A stretch of 64,000 nt of DNA from Anoxynatronum buryatiense (GTDB lineage: Bacteria; Bacillota; Clostridia; Peptostreptococcales; Tindalliaceae): assembly GCF_900182905.1 (NCBI RefSeq), contig NZ_FXUF01000010.1:62001-126000 (forward strand). Reading direction: 5' to 3'. The number at the start of each line of letters is the position of its first letter. Position 1 is the stretch's first letter. A program made the translations under genes and the position numbers. Shown here piece by piece: positions 11,845 through 20,721 of the stretch. Below the pieces are notes generated by a model that saw only the letters and a list, made by a program, of their open reading frames with translations, did not search any database and was not told where the DNA came from.

Positions 11845-12432
11845 ATGAAATGCCTGGACGATTTTATAACAGATGACATCCGCCAGCGAATGGAACACCG
11901 TTTTTTCCTCAGAGACTCAATGAGTCATGAGCAACGGGTGATTCGCTATGCCAGCATGATTTTCACCGTCCTCAGTCAGCCTTATGATCTTGGAAATAAG
12001 AAGTGCAGTCTGTTATACCATGCTGCCTTACTCCATGATATCGGGTATGAAATCAGCCCGCGTAAGCATGATGCCCATACACGCCACATCATTTTAAAGG
12101 ACTCCTTTTTTGACTTTTGGCCACAACCGGAACGCACCATGCTGGCTCTAATTGCAGGCGGCCACCGAAAAAAACTGGGGCCGGAACTGGAAACACTGAC
12201 ACCTTCCAATCAACACACCGTTAAGCAGCTGGCGGCTATTTTGCGCATTGCCGATGCCATCGACTATCCCCGCGATGAAAGACTGGCGGTGTGTGAAACG
12301 ACCTTGCTGCAACACCATTTGAATCTGACCATCCATTCGTCCGTTATTGACCAGGTGGCGGCACGGGTTGCTAAAAAGGCAGCACTTTTTGAAGCGGTTT
12401 TTCAGATTTCTGTTGTGATATCAAAAGCGTGA
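11845..12432 (+). CDS. HD domain-containing phosphohydrolase
   Basis: A 195-aa protein with an HD metal-dependent phosphohydrolase domain. The His-Asp pair is in YHAALLHDIGYEIS, a preceding His is in MSHEQRVIRYA, and a later metal-binding Asp is in LRIADAIDYPRD. The arrangement, including HDAHTRHIILKDS, resembles the HD domain at the C-terminus of Ppx/GppA exopolyphosphatases. A nucleotide or phosphate-ester substrate is likely; (p)ppGpp or polyphosphate is only a guess. GAGGAGG at 11830-11836 sets the ATG at 11845 over an in-frame upstream ATG at 11791. It is a single gene with its own promoter. Confidence 0.82.
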   Translation: MKCLDDFITDDIRQRMEHRFFLRDSMSHEQRVIRYASMIFTVLSQPYDLGNKKCSLLYHAALLHDIGYEISPRKHDAHTRHIILKDSFFDFWPQPERTMLALIAGGHRKKLGPELETLTPSNQHTVKQLAAILRIADAIDYPRDERLAVCETTLLQHHLNLTIHSSVIDQVAARVAKKAALFEAVFQISVVISKA

Positions 12433-12528
12433 CCAGCCTTCTCACATCACCTTCTTATAATGTCTTCTTTATTAAGAAGATCATCCTAAAAAAGATCATC
12501 CTAATTCTTTGTTCTTGCCTCACTCTCG

Positions 12529-12558
12529 TTGGACAAAGACTGCTGTTTCTGTTATGAT
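12529..12558 (+). promoter_or_regulatory. Promoter of parvulin gene
   Basis: TTGGAC (12529-12534) and TATGAT (12553-12558) are spaced by 18 bases. The parvulin start codon is about 30 bases downstream of the -10. Confidence 0.5.
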
Positions 12559-12588
12559 GAGGCCACAAACCTTTAAAGGAGCGATTTG

Positions 12589-13335
12589 ATGAGTCAACAT
12601 GACGTATTGGCAGTAGTGGAAGGCCGGGAAATCACCCAGGGAGATCTTGAAATGGTGATTCGCAGTCTGGACCCCCGTCAGGCTGCTCAGTTTCAGACGG
12701 AGGACGGCAAGAAAAGACTATTGCAGGAACTGGTGCATCAGGAAATGATCCTCTTGGATGCCATGGAGCAAAAAATGGAAGATAACCTGGATTATCAGCG
12801 TTCTCTAAAAAAGATGAAAGATAATTTTCTGAAGCAGTATGCCATGAACGCCATGTTCCAGCAGGCAACTGTGAACGAAGAAGAGATTTCTGCTTATTAT
12901 GAAGCCCATCCCGAGCAGTTTCAAGAGCCTGAACAGACTCAGGCCAGTCATATTCTGGTGGATTCAGAAGAAAAAGCCGCCGAAATTAAAAAAGCCCTGG
13001 ATGAAGGTGCTTCTTTTGCCGAGCAGGCACAGGCCCATTCTTCATGCCCTTCCAATGAAAAGGGCGGCGATCTGGGTTTCTTCCCCAAGGGCCGCATGGT
13101 ACCCGAGTTCGAAGCCGCTGCCAACGAACTGGCCATTGGCGAAACCAGCGAACCGGTGAAAACCCAGTTTGGCTACCATGTGATTCGGGTGATGGACCGT
13201 AAAGAAGGCAGTTCCCGTCAGCTGGACGAAGTGAAGCAGCAACTGGAGCAACACCTGTTATCCCAGAAGCAGCAGGCCGTCTATCAGGAAACCGTGGAAA
13301 AACTGACTTCAAAGTATCAATTTGAAATTCGATAA
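12589..13335 (+). CDS. Cytoplasmic peptidyl-prolyl cis-trans isomerase, parvulin type
   Basis: A 248-aa protein with a SurA/PrsA-like N-terminal helical domain ([17 protein letters not shown]) and a complete parvulin domain at about residues 113-205: [50 protein letters not shown] and [18 protein letters not shown]. It lacks a signal peptide and lipobox, unlike PrsA, so it should work inside the cell on proline peptide bonds. AAAGGAGCGATTTG precedes the ATG. The gene is monocistronic, with its own promoter and a strong terminator after it. Confidence 0.92.
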   Translation: MSQHDVLAVVEGREITQGDLEMVIRSLDPRQAAQFQTEDGKKRLLQELVHQEMILLDAMEQKMEDNLDYQRSLKKMKDNFLKQYAMNAMFQQATVNEEEISAYYEAHPEQFQEPEQTQASHILVDSEEKAAEIKKALDEGASFAEQAQAHSSCPSNEKGGDLGFFPKGRMVPEFEAAANELAIGETSEPVKTQFGYHVIRVMDRKEGSSRQLDEVKQQLEQHLLSQKQQAVYQETVEKLTSKYQFEIR

Positions 13336-13397
13336 ACCTTTTGAATTTGATTGTCTTTAAGCCCAACCAACCTCACACCCTGTAAGCCAGAATGCGT

Positions 13398-13431
13398 GAA
13401 GCCCCGGCAGCAAGTCACATGCCGGGGCTTC
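13398..13431 (+). terminator. Terminator after parvulin gene
   Basis: An 11-bp perfect stem GAAGCCCCGGC / GCCGGGGCTTC encloses a 12-base loop, followed by AGTTTGTTT. Confidence 0.85.
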
Positions 13432-13480
13432 AGTTTGTTTAATGCCGGAATCAGTTTCCTGCATTAATTTTTCTGACAAG

Positions 13481-13518
13481 CGAACGAGAGCCCCCGGTAT
13501 GCCAGAAGCCCTCGTTCT
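13481..13518 (-). terminator. Probable terminator of the minus-strand oxidase operon
   Basis: GAACGAG (13482-13488) pairs with CTCGTTC (13511-13517); GC pairs extend the stem past single mismatches. It lies 43 bases beyond the stop of the last oxidase gene. The T-tract is weak. Confidence 0.5.
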
Positions 13519-13560
13519 TGGAGGTGCGACAACGCTCTATGGCGCGATCGGTGATGCCTG

Positions 13561-15234
13561 TTAGTCTTGTTCTTTCAGTTTTTCAGGTGTCAGTGTTCGA
13601 TAGTAGCTGCCTGTGAGTTTGTTGGGATTAAACGCTTCCCGTACTTTGTACTGATACGCAGTAACATGTGGCTGAGGCAGGTTAATGTACATTTCATCAT
13701 GTTGTTCCTGGGTGTAATTGTATCCATCGGGTCTGCGGGCATCCTCGTTCCAGCGACAGAAGTCAACACCCAATCCTTTTGAGGTCATCCACTCTTGTGT
13801 TGCATCGGCAAACAGTTTGGTGTTTTTGATGGATTCTTTGTCATAGGCATCAAACTGGGTGAAAAATTCCCATCCGGTGGCGCCGCCGCCGCCCATGACA
13901 GAAATACTTCCCATATCAGAGTCTCCGCCCACTGCAGCAATGCAATCAGACTCCAGCTCCCACTTGCGCTTCAGTGCAGAAGCCTCTTCCATCAGCGAGC
14001 TGCTGACAAACACGTTGCCCGTTAGTCCGAAAGTACCTTCATAGGCACCGCACAAGGTGTAGTTCAAATTCTTATGCCCCAGCCGAAGCAGGTACATGAG
14101 ATTCCATGCGGCAATATCCGGTTCCTGCATGAATTCAGATTTCCATCCGCCGGTCTCTTCAAGGATGGTATCCACCGCTTTTTCCTTAAAGGCCATATCC
14201 CGCTTACTCATTCCCGCCAAAATCACCTGAACGTCAATTTTCATATCTTCGTTCTGTTTTTTGGTTACCGGGTCTTCCATGAGCGCCGGCAGGTCACACA
14301 GCTGCTTGTTCTTATCATTCAGAATCTTAATCATCGCCACTTTCAGGTTTCTGCCAAACTTGTTGTACTGCCGGTGACCCAAGAACAAAATATCCGGGTT
14401 TTCGTGGAAAAGGTTCACCGCATTGGCATAGGCGCCCCAATCAGGGAAGCACAATGTATATCCTTTGAAGTTATCTGGCAACACTGCCCGATAAGCCGGT
14501 GCATCGCCCACTGAAGGTATATGGTCTGGCCCAGGCCACGGATGCAGCCGAATAGCCACTTTTGTACAGACGCCCATGGTGCCGGTGGTGCCAACGACGC
14601 CACGCAGAATTCCCCGGGTACTGGGGCCAGGCCCCTCTCCGCAAAACCAGCCGCTGCCTGCGCCAACGGATCCCGTGCGAAGGGTTTCTCCGCTGGGAAG
14701 CACCCACTCAGCTCCCAGCATGTTTTCAGTGGCACAGCCCATGAAGATGGAAGTCGGGCCAAAACCAGCCCAACCGGCAGTACTGGCAAGCGGCGAACTG
14801 CTGCAGCCAACACCGGGAATATTAAGGGTTAACCCTCTTTTCATTGCTTCAGCTTGCACAGTTGCTCCAATGGCGTAGGGTTCCACAACAGCTGTCATGT
14901 TTTTAGCATCAATTTCGATTTCCCGCATGCGTCGCATATCCAACTGAATGGCACAATCTGAACCGATGTATCCCATTGTTGCCCAAAACGTGGAGGAAGC
15001 CTTAAACTCAATTTTGTACTTGTTACACAGTTTGACAATTTGCTGCACTTCTTCAGTGCTGCCTGGCAGGATGACTGCCTGCGGCAACGGTGTTTTTTGA
15101 TCATAGGGCCCGAAGTGAGCTGATGACTGGGCTGGAATACACCGATAGGTTTCACGTATTCCAAGGTCTTCAGAGATGTTTCTGCTTCCGACGATTGATT
15201 CAAACGCTCGATAAATTTCTCGCGCTAATGCCAT
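13561..15234 (-). CDS. FAD-binding oxidoreductase, VAO/PCMH (GlcD-like), subunit 1 of oxidase module
   Basis: A 557-aa flavoprotein. The N-terminal FAD_binding_4 (PCMH) domain has LPQAVILPGSTEEVQQIVKL, then a glycine-rich segment CSSSPLASTAGWAGFGPTSI and GILRGVVGTTGTMGVCTKVAIRLHPWPG. A C-terminal FAD-linked oxidase C domain ends near GSYYRTLTPEKLKEQ. Family members oxidise 2-hydroxy acids (glycolate, lactate) or phenolic alcohols. There is no membrane segment. GGAGGGAATATC before the ATG at 15234 fixes the start. It is the distal gene of a three-gene operon with a CCG-domain Fe-S protein and a second FAD subunit, an arrangement like GlcDEF. The substrate is unknown; the linked TRAP transporter suggests an imported organic acid. 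Confidence 0.85.
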   Translation of the reverse strand: MALAREIYRAFESIVGSRNISEDLGIRETYRCIPAQSSAHFGPYDQKTPLPQAVILPGSTEEVQQIVKLCNKYKIEFKASSTFWATMGYIGSDCAIQLDMRRMREIEIDAKNMTAVVEPYAIGATVQAEAMKRGLTLNIPGVGCSSSPLASTAGWAGFGPTSIFMGCATENMLGAEWVLPSGETLRTGSVGAGSGWFCGEGPGPSTRGILRGVVGTTGTMGVCTKVAIRLHPWPGPDHIPSVGDAPAYRAVLPDNFKGYTLCFPDWGAYANAVNLFHENPDILFLGHRQYNKFGRNLKVAMIKILNDKNKQLCDLPALMEDPVTKKQNEDMKIDVQVILAGMSKRDMAFKEKAVDTILEETGGWKSEFMQEPDIAAWNLMYLLRLGHKNLNYTLCGAYEGTFGLTGNVFVSSSLMEEASALKRKWELESDCIAAVGGDSDMGSISVMGGGGATGWEFFTQFDAYDKESIKNTKLFADATQEWMTSKGLGVDFCRWNEDARRPDGYNYTQEQHDEMYINLPQPHVTAYQYKVREAFNPNKLTGSYYRTLTPEKLKEQD

Positions 15235-15248
15235 GATATTCCCTCCTT

Positions 15249-16523
15249 TCAAATTGCCTGCAGCACAAGATCAATCAGGTGAACAACCTGAATCGTGTTA
15301 CCATCTTCATCCTTCGCATTCATAAAGCTTTCTTCACACCAGGGACAGGCTGTAACCATTGCCTCTGCTCCTGTTGCGTTGGCTTCTGTGATCCGTTCAT
15401 TGGCTGTCCATGATGCAAATTCGGGGTTGGTCTGGCTGCAACCACCGCCGGCACCGCAGCACCATGTATATTCCCGAATTCGTTCCATTTCCACCAATTC
15501 AACACCAGGAATGCTTTGCAGAATTCGTCGGGGGGCATCATAAATACCATCGGCTCCATTGTAGCGGGGGCGTCTGGGTTCCCAGGTGTGCACCTGATTC
15601 AATATTTTCTTTTCTTTGCCTTCCCAGGGAACATAGGCTTCACCCAATCGGCCCAGATGACAGGGATCATGGTAGGTGACAGTCATTGGAACTCTGTTTT
15701 TCATGACCAGCTTTTCATCCTGAATCAGTTCATCCAGATACTCCACCAGATGCATCACTTTAATGTCCAGACCCAGTTTGGCGTACTGGCGCTTGAACGC
15801 ATGGTAGCAGTCTGAGCACGGTGTGACAATCACGCTGACACCACTCTTTGTAAAAACTTCCATGTTTGCCTTCGCCTGCTGCTCATAATCATTTTCAAAG
15901 CCCATTTGCAGCGCCCGGCCGGCACAGCACATGTCTGCACTGCCGAAGATACCCACATCAGCACCGGCGTTAATGAGCAATTTGAGTGCATTTGCGGCAA
16001 CCGGCTTCAATTTTTCATTGTAGCTGTATTTACAGCCCGGGTAGAAAGCAACTTCTCCCTTTTCTTTCATCAGGTCTTTCACGTCAATACCACTGGCCCA
16101 GTGCAAACGATTGCTTCTTAATTCACCGGGAAGCATGGTTTTTTCCTGTTGCAGGCTGTCCATGATGGGTTTCTGCTCTGGAAGCGCATACCCTTCTTCC
16201 ACCGCTTTGGCTTTCAGCGCCAGGTTGTGATCCAGCGGTTCCAGATTGTAACGGGTGATTTTACAGGTTGAATCACATGAACCGCAAGCTGTACAGTTGT
16301 GAATCGCTTCCACCACATCAGGTGAAAATTCGCAATCACCGTCCAATAGCGTCTGTGCCAGTTGAAAACGACCTCGAGCTGAATGCGTGTTGAAGTTATA
16401 GTAGCTTATACTTGGGCAGTTTTCGCTGAACCGCTGACTTTTTATCTTGTCAAAAGGAATCCACTTGCAGCCAGAACAGTTGCTGCAACGTTCCATCATT
16501 GCTCTGTAATCTTCCAATGCCAT
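15249..16523 (-). CDS. (Fe-S)-binding protein with two ferredoxin motifs and CCG domains (GlcF/HdrD-like)
   Basis: A 424-aa electron-transfer subunit. The N-terminus holds CSNCSGCKW with a further C in ENCPSI, and CTACGSCDSTCK, giving two [4Fe-4S] clusters. The C-terminal part has two CCG cysteine-rich domains: MCCAGRALQMG with PCSDCYHAF, then DPCHLGRLGE, WCCGAGGGCS and ACPWCEESF. This is the GlcF/LutA/HdrD architecture, which takes electrons from flavoprotein subunits and passes them to a quinone, thiol or other acceptor. AAAGGAGGCGAAAACC precedes the ATG at 16523. The gene sits between the two FAD-subunit genes with gaps of 14 and 17 bases. Confidence 0.9.
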   Translation of the reverse strand: MALEDYRAMMERCSNCSGCKWIPFDKIKSQRFSENCPSISYYNFNTHSARGRFQLAQTLLDGDCEFSPDVVEAIHNCTACGSCDSTCKITRYNLEPLDHNLALKAKAVEEGYALPEQKPIMDSLQQEKTMLPGELRSNRLHWASGIDVKDLMKEKGEVAFYPGCKYSYNEKLKPVAANALKLLINAGADVGIFGSADMCCAGRALQMGFENDYEQQAKANMEVFTKSGVSVIVTPCSDCYHAFKRQYAKLGLDIKVMHLVEYLDELIQDEKLVMKNRVPMTVTYHDPCHLGRLGEAYVPWEGKEKKILNQVHTWEPRRPRYNGADGIYDAPRRILQSIPGVELVEMERIREYTWCCGAGGGCSQTNPEFASWTANERITEANATGAEAMVTACPWCEESFMNAKDEDGNTIQVVHLIDLVLQAI

Positions 16524-16540
16524 GGTTTTCGCCTCCTTTG

Positions 16541-18010
16541 TCAAATAGTCAATTTTCCGGGATTCATGATCCCCTCGGGATCAAAAATGCGTTTCAGCTC
16601 CTGGATTGTTTTGTAAGACTGGGCATCCCGGTTCAGTTGAAGATACGCCCATGGTCCATAAGGCCGCGCAAAGAATCCGCCCATTCCCACCATGGTTTCA
16701 CTGGCCTTTTGGAACAGCCGCTTCACCTTTGCCGTTTCCTTTGGATTATTCGAATCATAGGGAAGAATGAACTCCAAATGACAGGAAGTTCCCATATGCT
16801 GAGGCTGCACATACACACCCATTTCATTGGCTGGATAACCTGCTTCTGCTGCCAGTGCCTTCATTGTTTCCACAAAGCCAGGCGCCTTGTCCTGAGTGGT
16901 CACAAAGAAGATCTCCTGATAAGCACCTTTTGCCCGCGCTTTCCATCCTGTTTCGTCGGACGAACCCGTTACCGCTGCCAATGCCTGCTCACCTGTAATG
17001 CCTGCAAGACCCGGCACCATTTTCAGTGCAAATTGCTGGGCAATCTCTTTTATGTCTTGCTCCTGGGTTTCAACACGCAGTTCTGGCAGCAAATCTCTGC
17101 CGGCGATACCCACAAGAGCTATCCATGGCGGCAGCTGCTCACGAAGCTTGGCAATCTCTTCCGGTGTTTCACCCATTAACCCTGCCAAGGCCGCTCCGTT
17201 CAACACAAACAGTTCGTCACTAAAACGCAGGCGAACCACTCGACGCACAAAATCTTCCAGTTCAGACAGCTGCTGGGCCGGCACAAAATACATGCGGTGG
17301 ATTTGAGGAAGTACTTCCAGCTTCACTGATGCCCAGGTGACAATTCCCATGGTTCCCTGCGCTGACGTCAGCATGCGGTAGAAGTCAAACATCATGGGAC
17401 CGGTACTGGCGACTTGCCATCTTTCTTTCTCCCACTGCTTCTCCAGGTCTCTGACGCCGCCACCGGCTTCACCGGTATACATTCTGACCCCGTCACCCCA
17501 GATTACTTCCATACAGCGCAGCGGATCTGAGTAGCTCCACTGATGAACGGCATTGATTCTTGGTTCAACCTCCAGCACGCTGGTGAGCACAGACTTTCCT
17601 GCACGGGGAGCCAGGGAAGTGCTCAACGCCAACCCTTTTTCAGCCAATGCTGCCTGAAGCTCTCCGTATGTGACCCCCGGCTCAATGACAGCCATGCGGT
17701 GCTGACGGTTGATACTGTGTATTTTTTTCAAGTTGCTTACATCCACAATCACTGCTTCAGGCGCACCCGGCACTGTGTCGCCCCGGGTATGTGGCCCCTG
17801 GGAACTGACCGGCACCAACGGTATGCGTGCTTTGTTCGCCCATTTGACCAGCGCCTCCACTTGATCTGCGTCTTTCGGCTTGACGACGCACCAAGGTTTC
17901 ATTTCTTTTACAAAACTCTGGTCCTTGGCATAGCCCAGCAGAATTTCAGGGCTGTCAAGCAGATTCTCTCCGCCAACAATGTTGCTTAACGACGCTTTGA
18001 CATTGTCCAC
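16541..18010 (-). CDS. FAD-binding oxidoreductase, VAO/PCMH type, subunit 2 of oxidase module
   Basis: A 489-aa flavoprotein with an N-terminal PCMH domain (WCVVKPKDADQVEALVKWANKA, SSQGPHTRGDTVPGAPEAVI, VIEPGVTYGELQAAL) and a C-terminal FAD-linked oxidase domain that ends with RIFDPEGIMNPGKLT, a classic GlcD-family tail. The GTG at 18010 is preferred because AAAGGAGG lies 6 bases upstream; an ATG at 18076 lies at the operator and likely precedes or overlaps the transcript start. It is the first gene of the operon, and its promoter is overlapped by a TetR-type palindrome. Having two full-length PCMH flavoproteins differs from GlcE, which is short. Confidence 0.85.
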   Translation of the reverse strand: MDNVKASLSNIVGGENLLDSPEILLGYAKDQSFVKEMKPWCVVKPKDADQVEALVKWANKARIPLVPVSSQGPHTRGDTVPGAPEAVIVDVSNLKKIHSINRQHRMAVIEPGVTYGELQAALAEKGLALSTSLAPRAGKSVLTSVLEVEPRINAVHQWSYSDPLRCMEVIWGDGVRMYTGEAGGGVRDLEKQWEKERWQVASTGPMMFDFYRMLTSAQGTMGIVTWASVKLEVLPQIHRMYFVPAQQLSELEDFVRRVVRLRFSDELFVLNGAALAGLMGETPEEIAKLREQLPPWIALVGIAGRDLLPELRVETQEQDIKEIAQQFALKMVPGLAGITGEQALAAVTGSSDETGWKARAKGAYQEIFFVTTQDKAPGFVETMKALAAEAGYPANEMGVYVQPQHMGTSCHLEFILPYDSNNPKETAKVKRLFQKASETMVGMGGFFARPYGPWAYLQLNRDAQSYKTIQELKRIFDPEGIMNPGKLTI

Positions 18011-18074
18011 TTTTCTACCTCCTTTTGGATCTGTTGTCACTTCATCTGTTAAATGAATTTGGTTGAATCTGTTC

Positions 18075-18090
18075 ACTGAATATATTCAGT
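18075..18090. promoter_or_regulatory. Palindromic operator, TetR site A
   Basis: ACTGAATATATTCAGT is a perfect 16-bp palindrome overlapping the -10 box of the oxidase operon promoter. Its core TGAATATATTCA recurs with small changes at the TRAP promoter and upstream of tetR. Confidence 0.75.
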
Positions 18091-18117
18091 ATATAAGCTG
18101 GTTTGTAAATTTGTCAA
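18088..18117 (-). promoter_or_regulatory. Promoter of the FAD/Fe-S oxidase operon
   Basis: On the minus strand TTGACA (18117-18112) and TATACT (18093-18088) are spaced by 18 bases. The TRAP operon promoter uses identical boxes and spacing, and both run directly into the same operator. Confidence 0.8.
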
Positions 18118-18195
18118 TATATAATTTCAAATTTTTGCTTCATTTCGTTTTTTCTGTCTTTTAACCATCCCTGTTGCCTTTCTATTTTGCGCATA

Positions 18196-18220
18196 CAAAA
18201 AAAGAGCGTCATGCGCTCTT
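18196..18220 (-). terminator. Terminator after tetR
   Basis: On the minus strand AAGAGCG-CATGA-CGCTCTT is followed by a run of T residues (A7 on the plus strand), a standard intrinsic terminator downstream of the tetR stop. Confidence 0.8.
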
Positions 18221-18354
18221 AATAAAGTCGAAGATAATGCAATTATCGAGGTGCCCGATGAGTTATTCGAGAAACTGTCTGACAAGAAAATGACTGCTGG
18301 GGCGAAGATCAAGTGAATCAAGAGAGTTAAGTGAATCAATAAGTGTCGATACGC

Positions 18355-18963
18355 TTACTGCTTGTCCTTGACCAGAACTACTTGTAACAGCTTTTTCATG
18401 TAGGCCTCTATTCTGACCTCCAAATCAAAAACGCCGTCATGCAGGCACCAATCAAACACCACACCTCTGGCAGCAATCATGCAAAAATCTGCAAGCTCTT
18501 CCGCCGTCATGGTTTCAATAATCTGACCAGACATTTGACCTTCCCAGATAACTCTAATCAACATTTTCGGCATGTACCGGTCTTTTGCAATAAACAATTT
18601 GTTTTTCGAACTGTAAAGCTGACAGGCATTGTCCAGCCCTCTGTCTTTTGTGTATTTAGCGTAATGACGAAAAAAAATGAGCAATTGATGATATGTATCC
18701 GGGCCGTTTTCAACGAGTTCTTTTTCCACCACCTCCAGAAAGTAATCGTCAGCCTTGCGGTAAATGTCCACCAGAATATCGTCTTTTGACTTGAAGTAAT
18801 TGTAAAAGGTTCCCACCGAAACGCCTGCTTTTTTACTTATTTCTTCAATCGAGGTGTTATTGAGTCCTTTGATTTCCATCAGTTCGAGAGCGGTTTTATA
18901 GACGCGGTTTCTGGTATGATTTGCCTGGATCTGCCTTTTGGTCAATCGCTGCTTCGTCTCCAC
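18355..18963 (-). CDS. TetR/AcrR family transcriptional regulator
   Basis: A 202-aa regulator with the TetR N-terminal HTH: NTSIEEISKKAGVSVGTFYNYFKSKDDILVD at about residues 36-66. The C-terminal ligand and dimerisation domain is not assigned. The GTG at 18963 is chosen for the AAAGGAGAAGGGAAT before it; an upstream ATG at 19080 would place a palindromic operator inside the coding region. It lies between the oxidase operon and the TRAP transporter, which are transcribed away from it on either side. All three upstream regions share a TGAAT-N2-RTTCA site, so it probably represses both operons and itself, and is released by the imported substrate or a metabolite. Confidence 0.88.
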   Translation of the reverse strand: METKQRLTKRQIQANHTRNRVYKTALELMEIKGLNNTSIEEISKKAGVSVGTFYNYFKSKDDILVDIYRKADDYFLEVVEKELVENGPDTYHQLLIFFRHYAKYTKDRGLDNACQLYSSKNKLFIAKDRYMPKMLIRVIWEGQMSGQIIETMTAEELADFCMIAARGVVFDWCLHDGVFDLEVRIEAYMKKLLQVVLVKDKQ

Positions 18964-19058
18964 ATTCCCTTCTCCTTTTGCAAAATGCCCATATTTCAGC
19001 TTGTTGAGAATTCTGTTTAGCTGATTATACAATTGCACTCCGATAATGTCAAACTTAA

Positions 19059-19070
19059 TGAATGCATTCA
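19059..19070. promoter_or_regulatory. TetR operator site C (autoregulatory)
   Basis: TGAATGCATTCA is a perfect palindrome (14 bp with flanks, 19058-19071), about 95 bases upstream of the tetR GTG. It matches the operators at both target promoters in eight of twelve core positions or better. Confidence 0.6.
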
Positions 19071-19178
19071 TCAAATTCATTCAGTCAAAAACCTTGCCAA
19101 ACGGGCCTTGGAGCACCATGGCGAATTTTGATAATTCGTTGATTTCGCTTTGTTTGCAATATTTTTAATCTTTTTCTA

Positions 19179-19208
19179 TTGACACCGAAGGGGTTCTCAT
19201 TTTATACT
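19179..19208 (+). promoter_or_regulatory. Promoter of TRAP transporter operon
   Basis: TTGACA (19179-19184) and TATACT (19203-19208), 18-base spacer, identical to the oxidase operon promoter in boxes and spacing. Confidence 0.8.
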
Positions 19209-19232
19209 GAATTTGTTCACTGAATATGTTCA
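19208..19232. promoter_or_regulatory. Tandem TetR operators, sites B1 and B2
   Basis: TGAATTTGTTCA (19208-19219) and TGAATATGTTCA (19221-19232) lie in tandem, with centres 13 bp apart, over the predicted transcription start of the TRAP operon. Confidence 0.7.
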
Positions 19233-19516
19233 TCTTTACCATCTTGTCCATTTCCCACAGGAAAATCAACTCAATCCGAACTACCATCGAAACGAAAGGA
19301 CCCTCGGCCACTTGATCCAGAAAGGGTGATTGTTTGTCAATATGCAACCGCCTCTCGTCTACAACTGTCTCTTGATAGCCGTCTCTTGGAAGAAAGATTT
19401 TCATGTTTAACAGTGGCAGTATGGAAATATTTTCGTCACAATCTTCACCTGATTATCCATTACCGCTTAAATGTGAAATAGGGCTGCGCCAAGAATACGT
19501 TAGGGGGAAAACGTTT

Positions 19517-20617
19517 ATGTTGAGAAAAAAGAGTTATGTCACTATCCTTATGTTGGTTCTTTTAATCCTTTCGCTTGTGGTTGCAGGATGTGGTAACGGT
19601 GGTGCCGCCAGTAGTGGCGGAGATGGCGGGAGCAGTGAAAATGCCGGCGGCAGTGAGAGCACCGGCAGCGCAGGCGGCCAGAAAGTTGAATTGGTCATGA
19701 ACCACTTTATGCCTGCTGTTCATCCAATGCATGTGAATGTGCTGGAACCATTCGCTGCTGATGTTTTCGAAAAAACAGAAGGAAGAGTCGAAATTTTTAT
19801 TCATGCAGGCAATGCACTGGCTGCACCAGGTGAAACATATGATGCCATGGAGCAGGGGATTATCGATATGGCATTCACCCTGCCGGCCTACACACCAGGT
19901 CGATTCCCACTCTCCACCATTCTGGAATTTCCTTTCATGTTTTCATCATCTCTGCAGGGCAATCTGACAGCCAGGGAATTATGGCCCATTCTACAGGAGC
20001 ATGACTATAAAGGCTCCAAACTGTTATGGTTCGGCGGCTCTGACTTAGGGCATCTCCTTTTATCCGGTTCTGTGGAAACCGTCGATGACATGGCAGGTCT
20101 GAGGTTAAGATCTCCAGGCCCTGTGTATAATGATGTTATTGAAGCACTGGGAGCCGTTCCAGTTACTACTCCAGTAAGTGATTTGTACGATTCCATTGAC
20201 CGTGGCATTGTTGATGGCACTTTCATGGCTCCTTCAGGGCTGATTTCCTTCCGATTGTCGGAAGTTGTCACTGATGTGGTGGAGCTGGATTTATATATCA
20301 CACCGTTTATCATGGCTATGAATCAAGCAAAGTGGGATTCCATTGCCCCTCAAGACCAGGCAGCTATCGAAGAACTGCTGCAAGAATTCCCGGAAATCGT
20401 TGGCAATCAATATGATTATGAGATTGAACATGCCATGGACCACGCTCACGAGGTGGGAATCAATGTGTCCACATTCTCTGACGCAGAGCTGGCAAAATTT
20501 CATGAGATCGTAGACCCGCTGGTTGAAAAATGGATCGCTGCCATGGAAGCTGCCGGTTTACCAGGGCAGGAAGCCTATGATTTGGCAGTGCAGAAGGCCA
20601 GTGAATACGAACAATAA
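19517..20617 (+). CDS. dctP: TRAP transporter substrate-binding lipoprotein (DctP family)
   Basis: A 366-aa lipoprotein. It has a basic start (MLRKKSYVTI), a hydrophobic helix, the lipobox LVVAGC, a Gly/Ser-rich linker, then a DctP-type binding domain. Typical elements are FFAADVFEKTEGRVEIFIHAG-like sequence at about residues 85-100, the DAMEQGIIDMAF segment, and the ligand-carboxylate region MAGLRLRSPGPVYNDVIEALGA followed by PVSDLYDSIDRGIVDGTFM. It captures an organic anion outside the membrane for a sodium-driven TRAP permease. AGGGGG lies before the ATG at 19517. It is the first gene of dctPQM under a TetR-operated promoter. The ligand cannot be read from the sequence. Confidence 0.93.
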   Translation: MLRKKSYVTILMLVLLILSLVVAGCGNGGAASSGGDGGSSENAGGSESTGSAGGQKVELVMNHFMPAVHPMHVNVLEPFAADVFEKTEGRVEIFIHAGNALAAPGETYDAMEQGIIDMAFTLPAYTPGRFPLSTILEFPFMFSSSLQGNLTARELWPILQEHDYKGSKLLWFGGSDLGHLLLSGSVETVDDMAGLRLRSPGPVYNDVIEALGAVPVTTPVSDLYDSIDRGIVDGTFMAPSGLISFRLSEVVTDVVELDLYITPFIMAMNQAKWDSIAPQDQAAIEELLQEFPEIVGNQYDYEIEHAMDHAHEVGINVSTFSDAELAKFHEIVDPLVEKWIAAMEAAGLPGQEAYDLAVQKASEYEQ

Positions 20618-20721
20618 ATACGGGCAACTCAGCGATTGACTAAAGCGCTACCCATTCACCTTTCCTTCCGGAGTTATCTCCTGGAGGAAAGGTGATTCTA
20701 CAATACCACGGAGGTGGTCAC

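Larger units (their letters stand above)
18011..18354. other. Intergenic region between oxidase operon and tetR
   Basis: This 344-base stretch holds the oxidase promoter and operator (18075-18117) and the tetR terminator (18202-18220). At 18230-18316 a plus-strand frame reads VEDNAIIEVPDELFEKLSDK then a stop, which looks protein-like but has no start codon or ribosome binding site. It may be a gene remnant. Confidence 0.4.
18964..19516. other. Divergent intergenic region, tetR / TRAP operon
   Basis: This 553-base region contains TetR site C (19059-19070), the TRAP promoter (19179-19208) and two tandem operators (19208-19232). A transcript from that promoter would have a leader of about 300 nt before the dctP start; I see no riboswitch motif or convincing open frame in it. 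Confidence 0.5.

Noticed and set aside
12470-12502. Direct repeat of AAGATCATCCTAA before the parvulin promoter.
   Set aside because: Two short copies only, no flanking structure; likely a chance slippage repeat.
18230-18316. Protein-like plus-strand frame VEDNAIIEVPDELFEKLSDK ending in TGA between the oxidase operon and tetR.
   Set aside because: No start codon, no ribosome binding site, and its upstream part runs through the tetR terminator. At most a decayed gene end.
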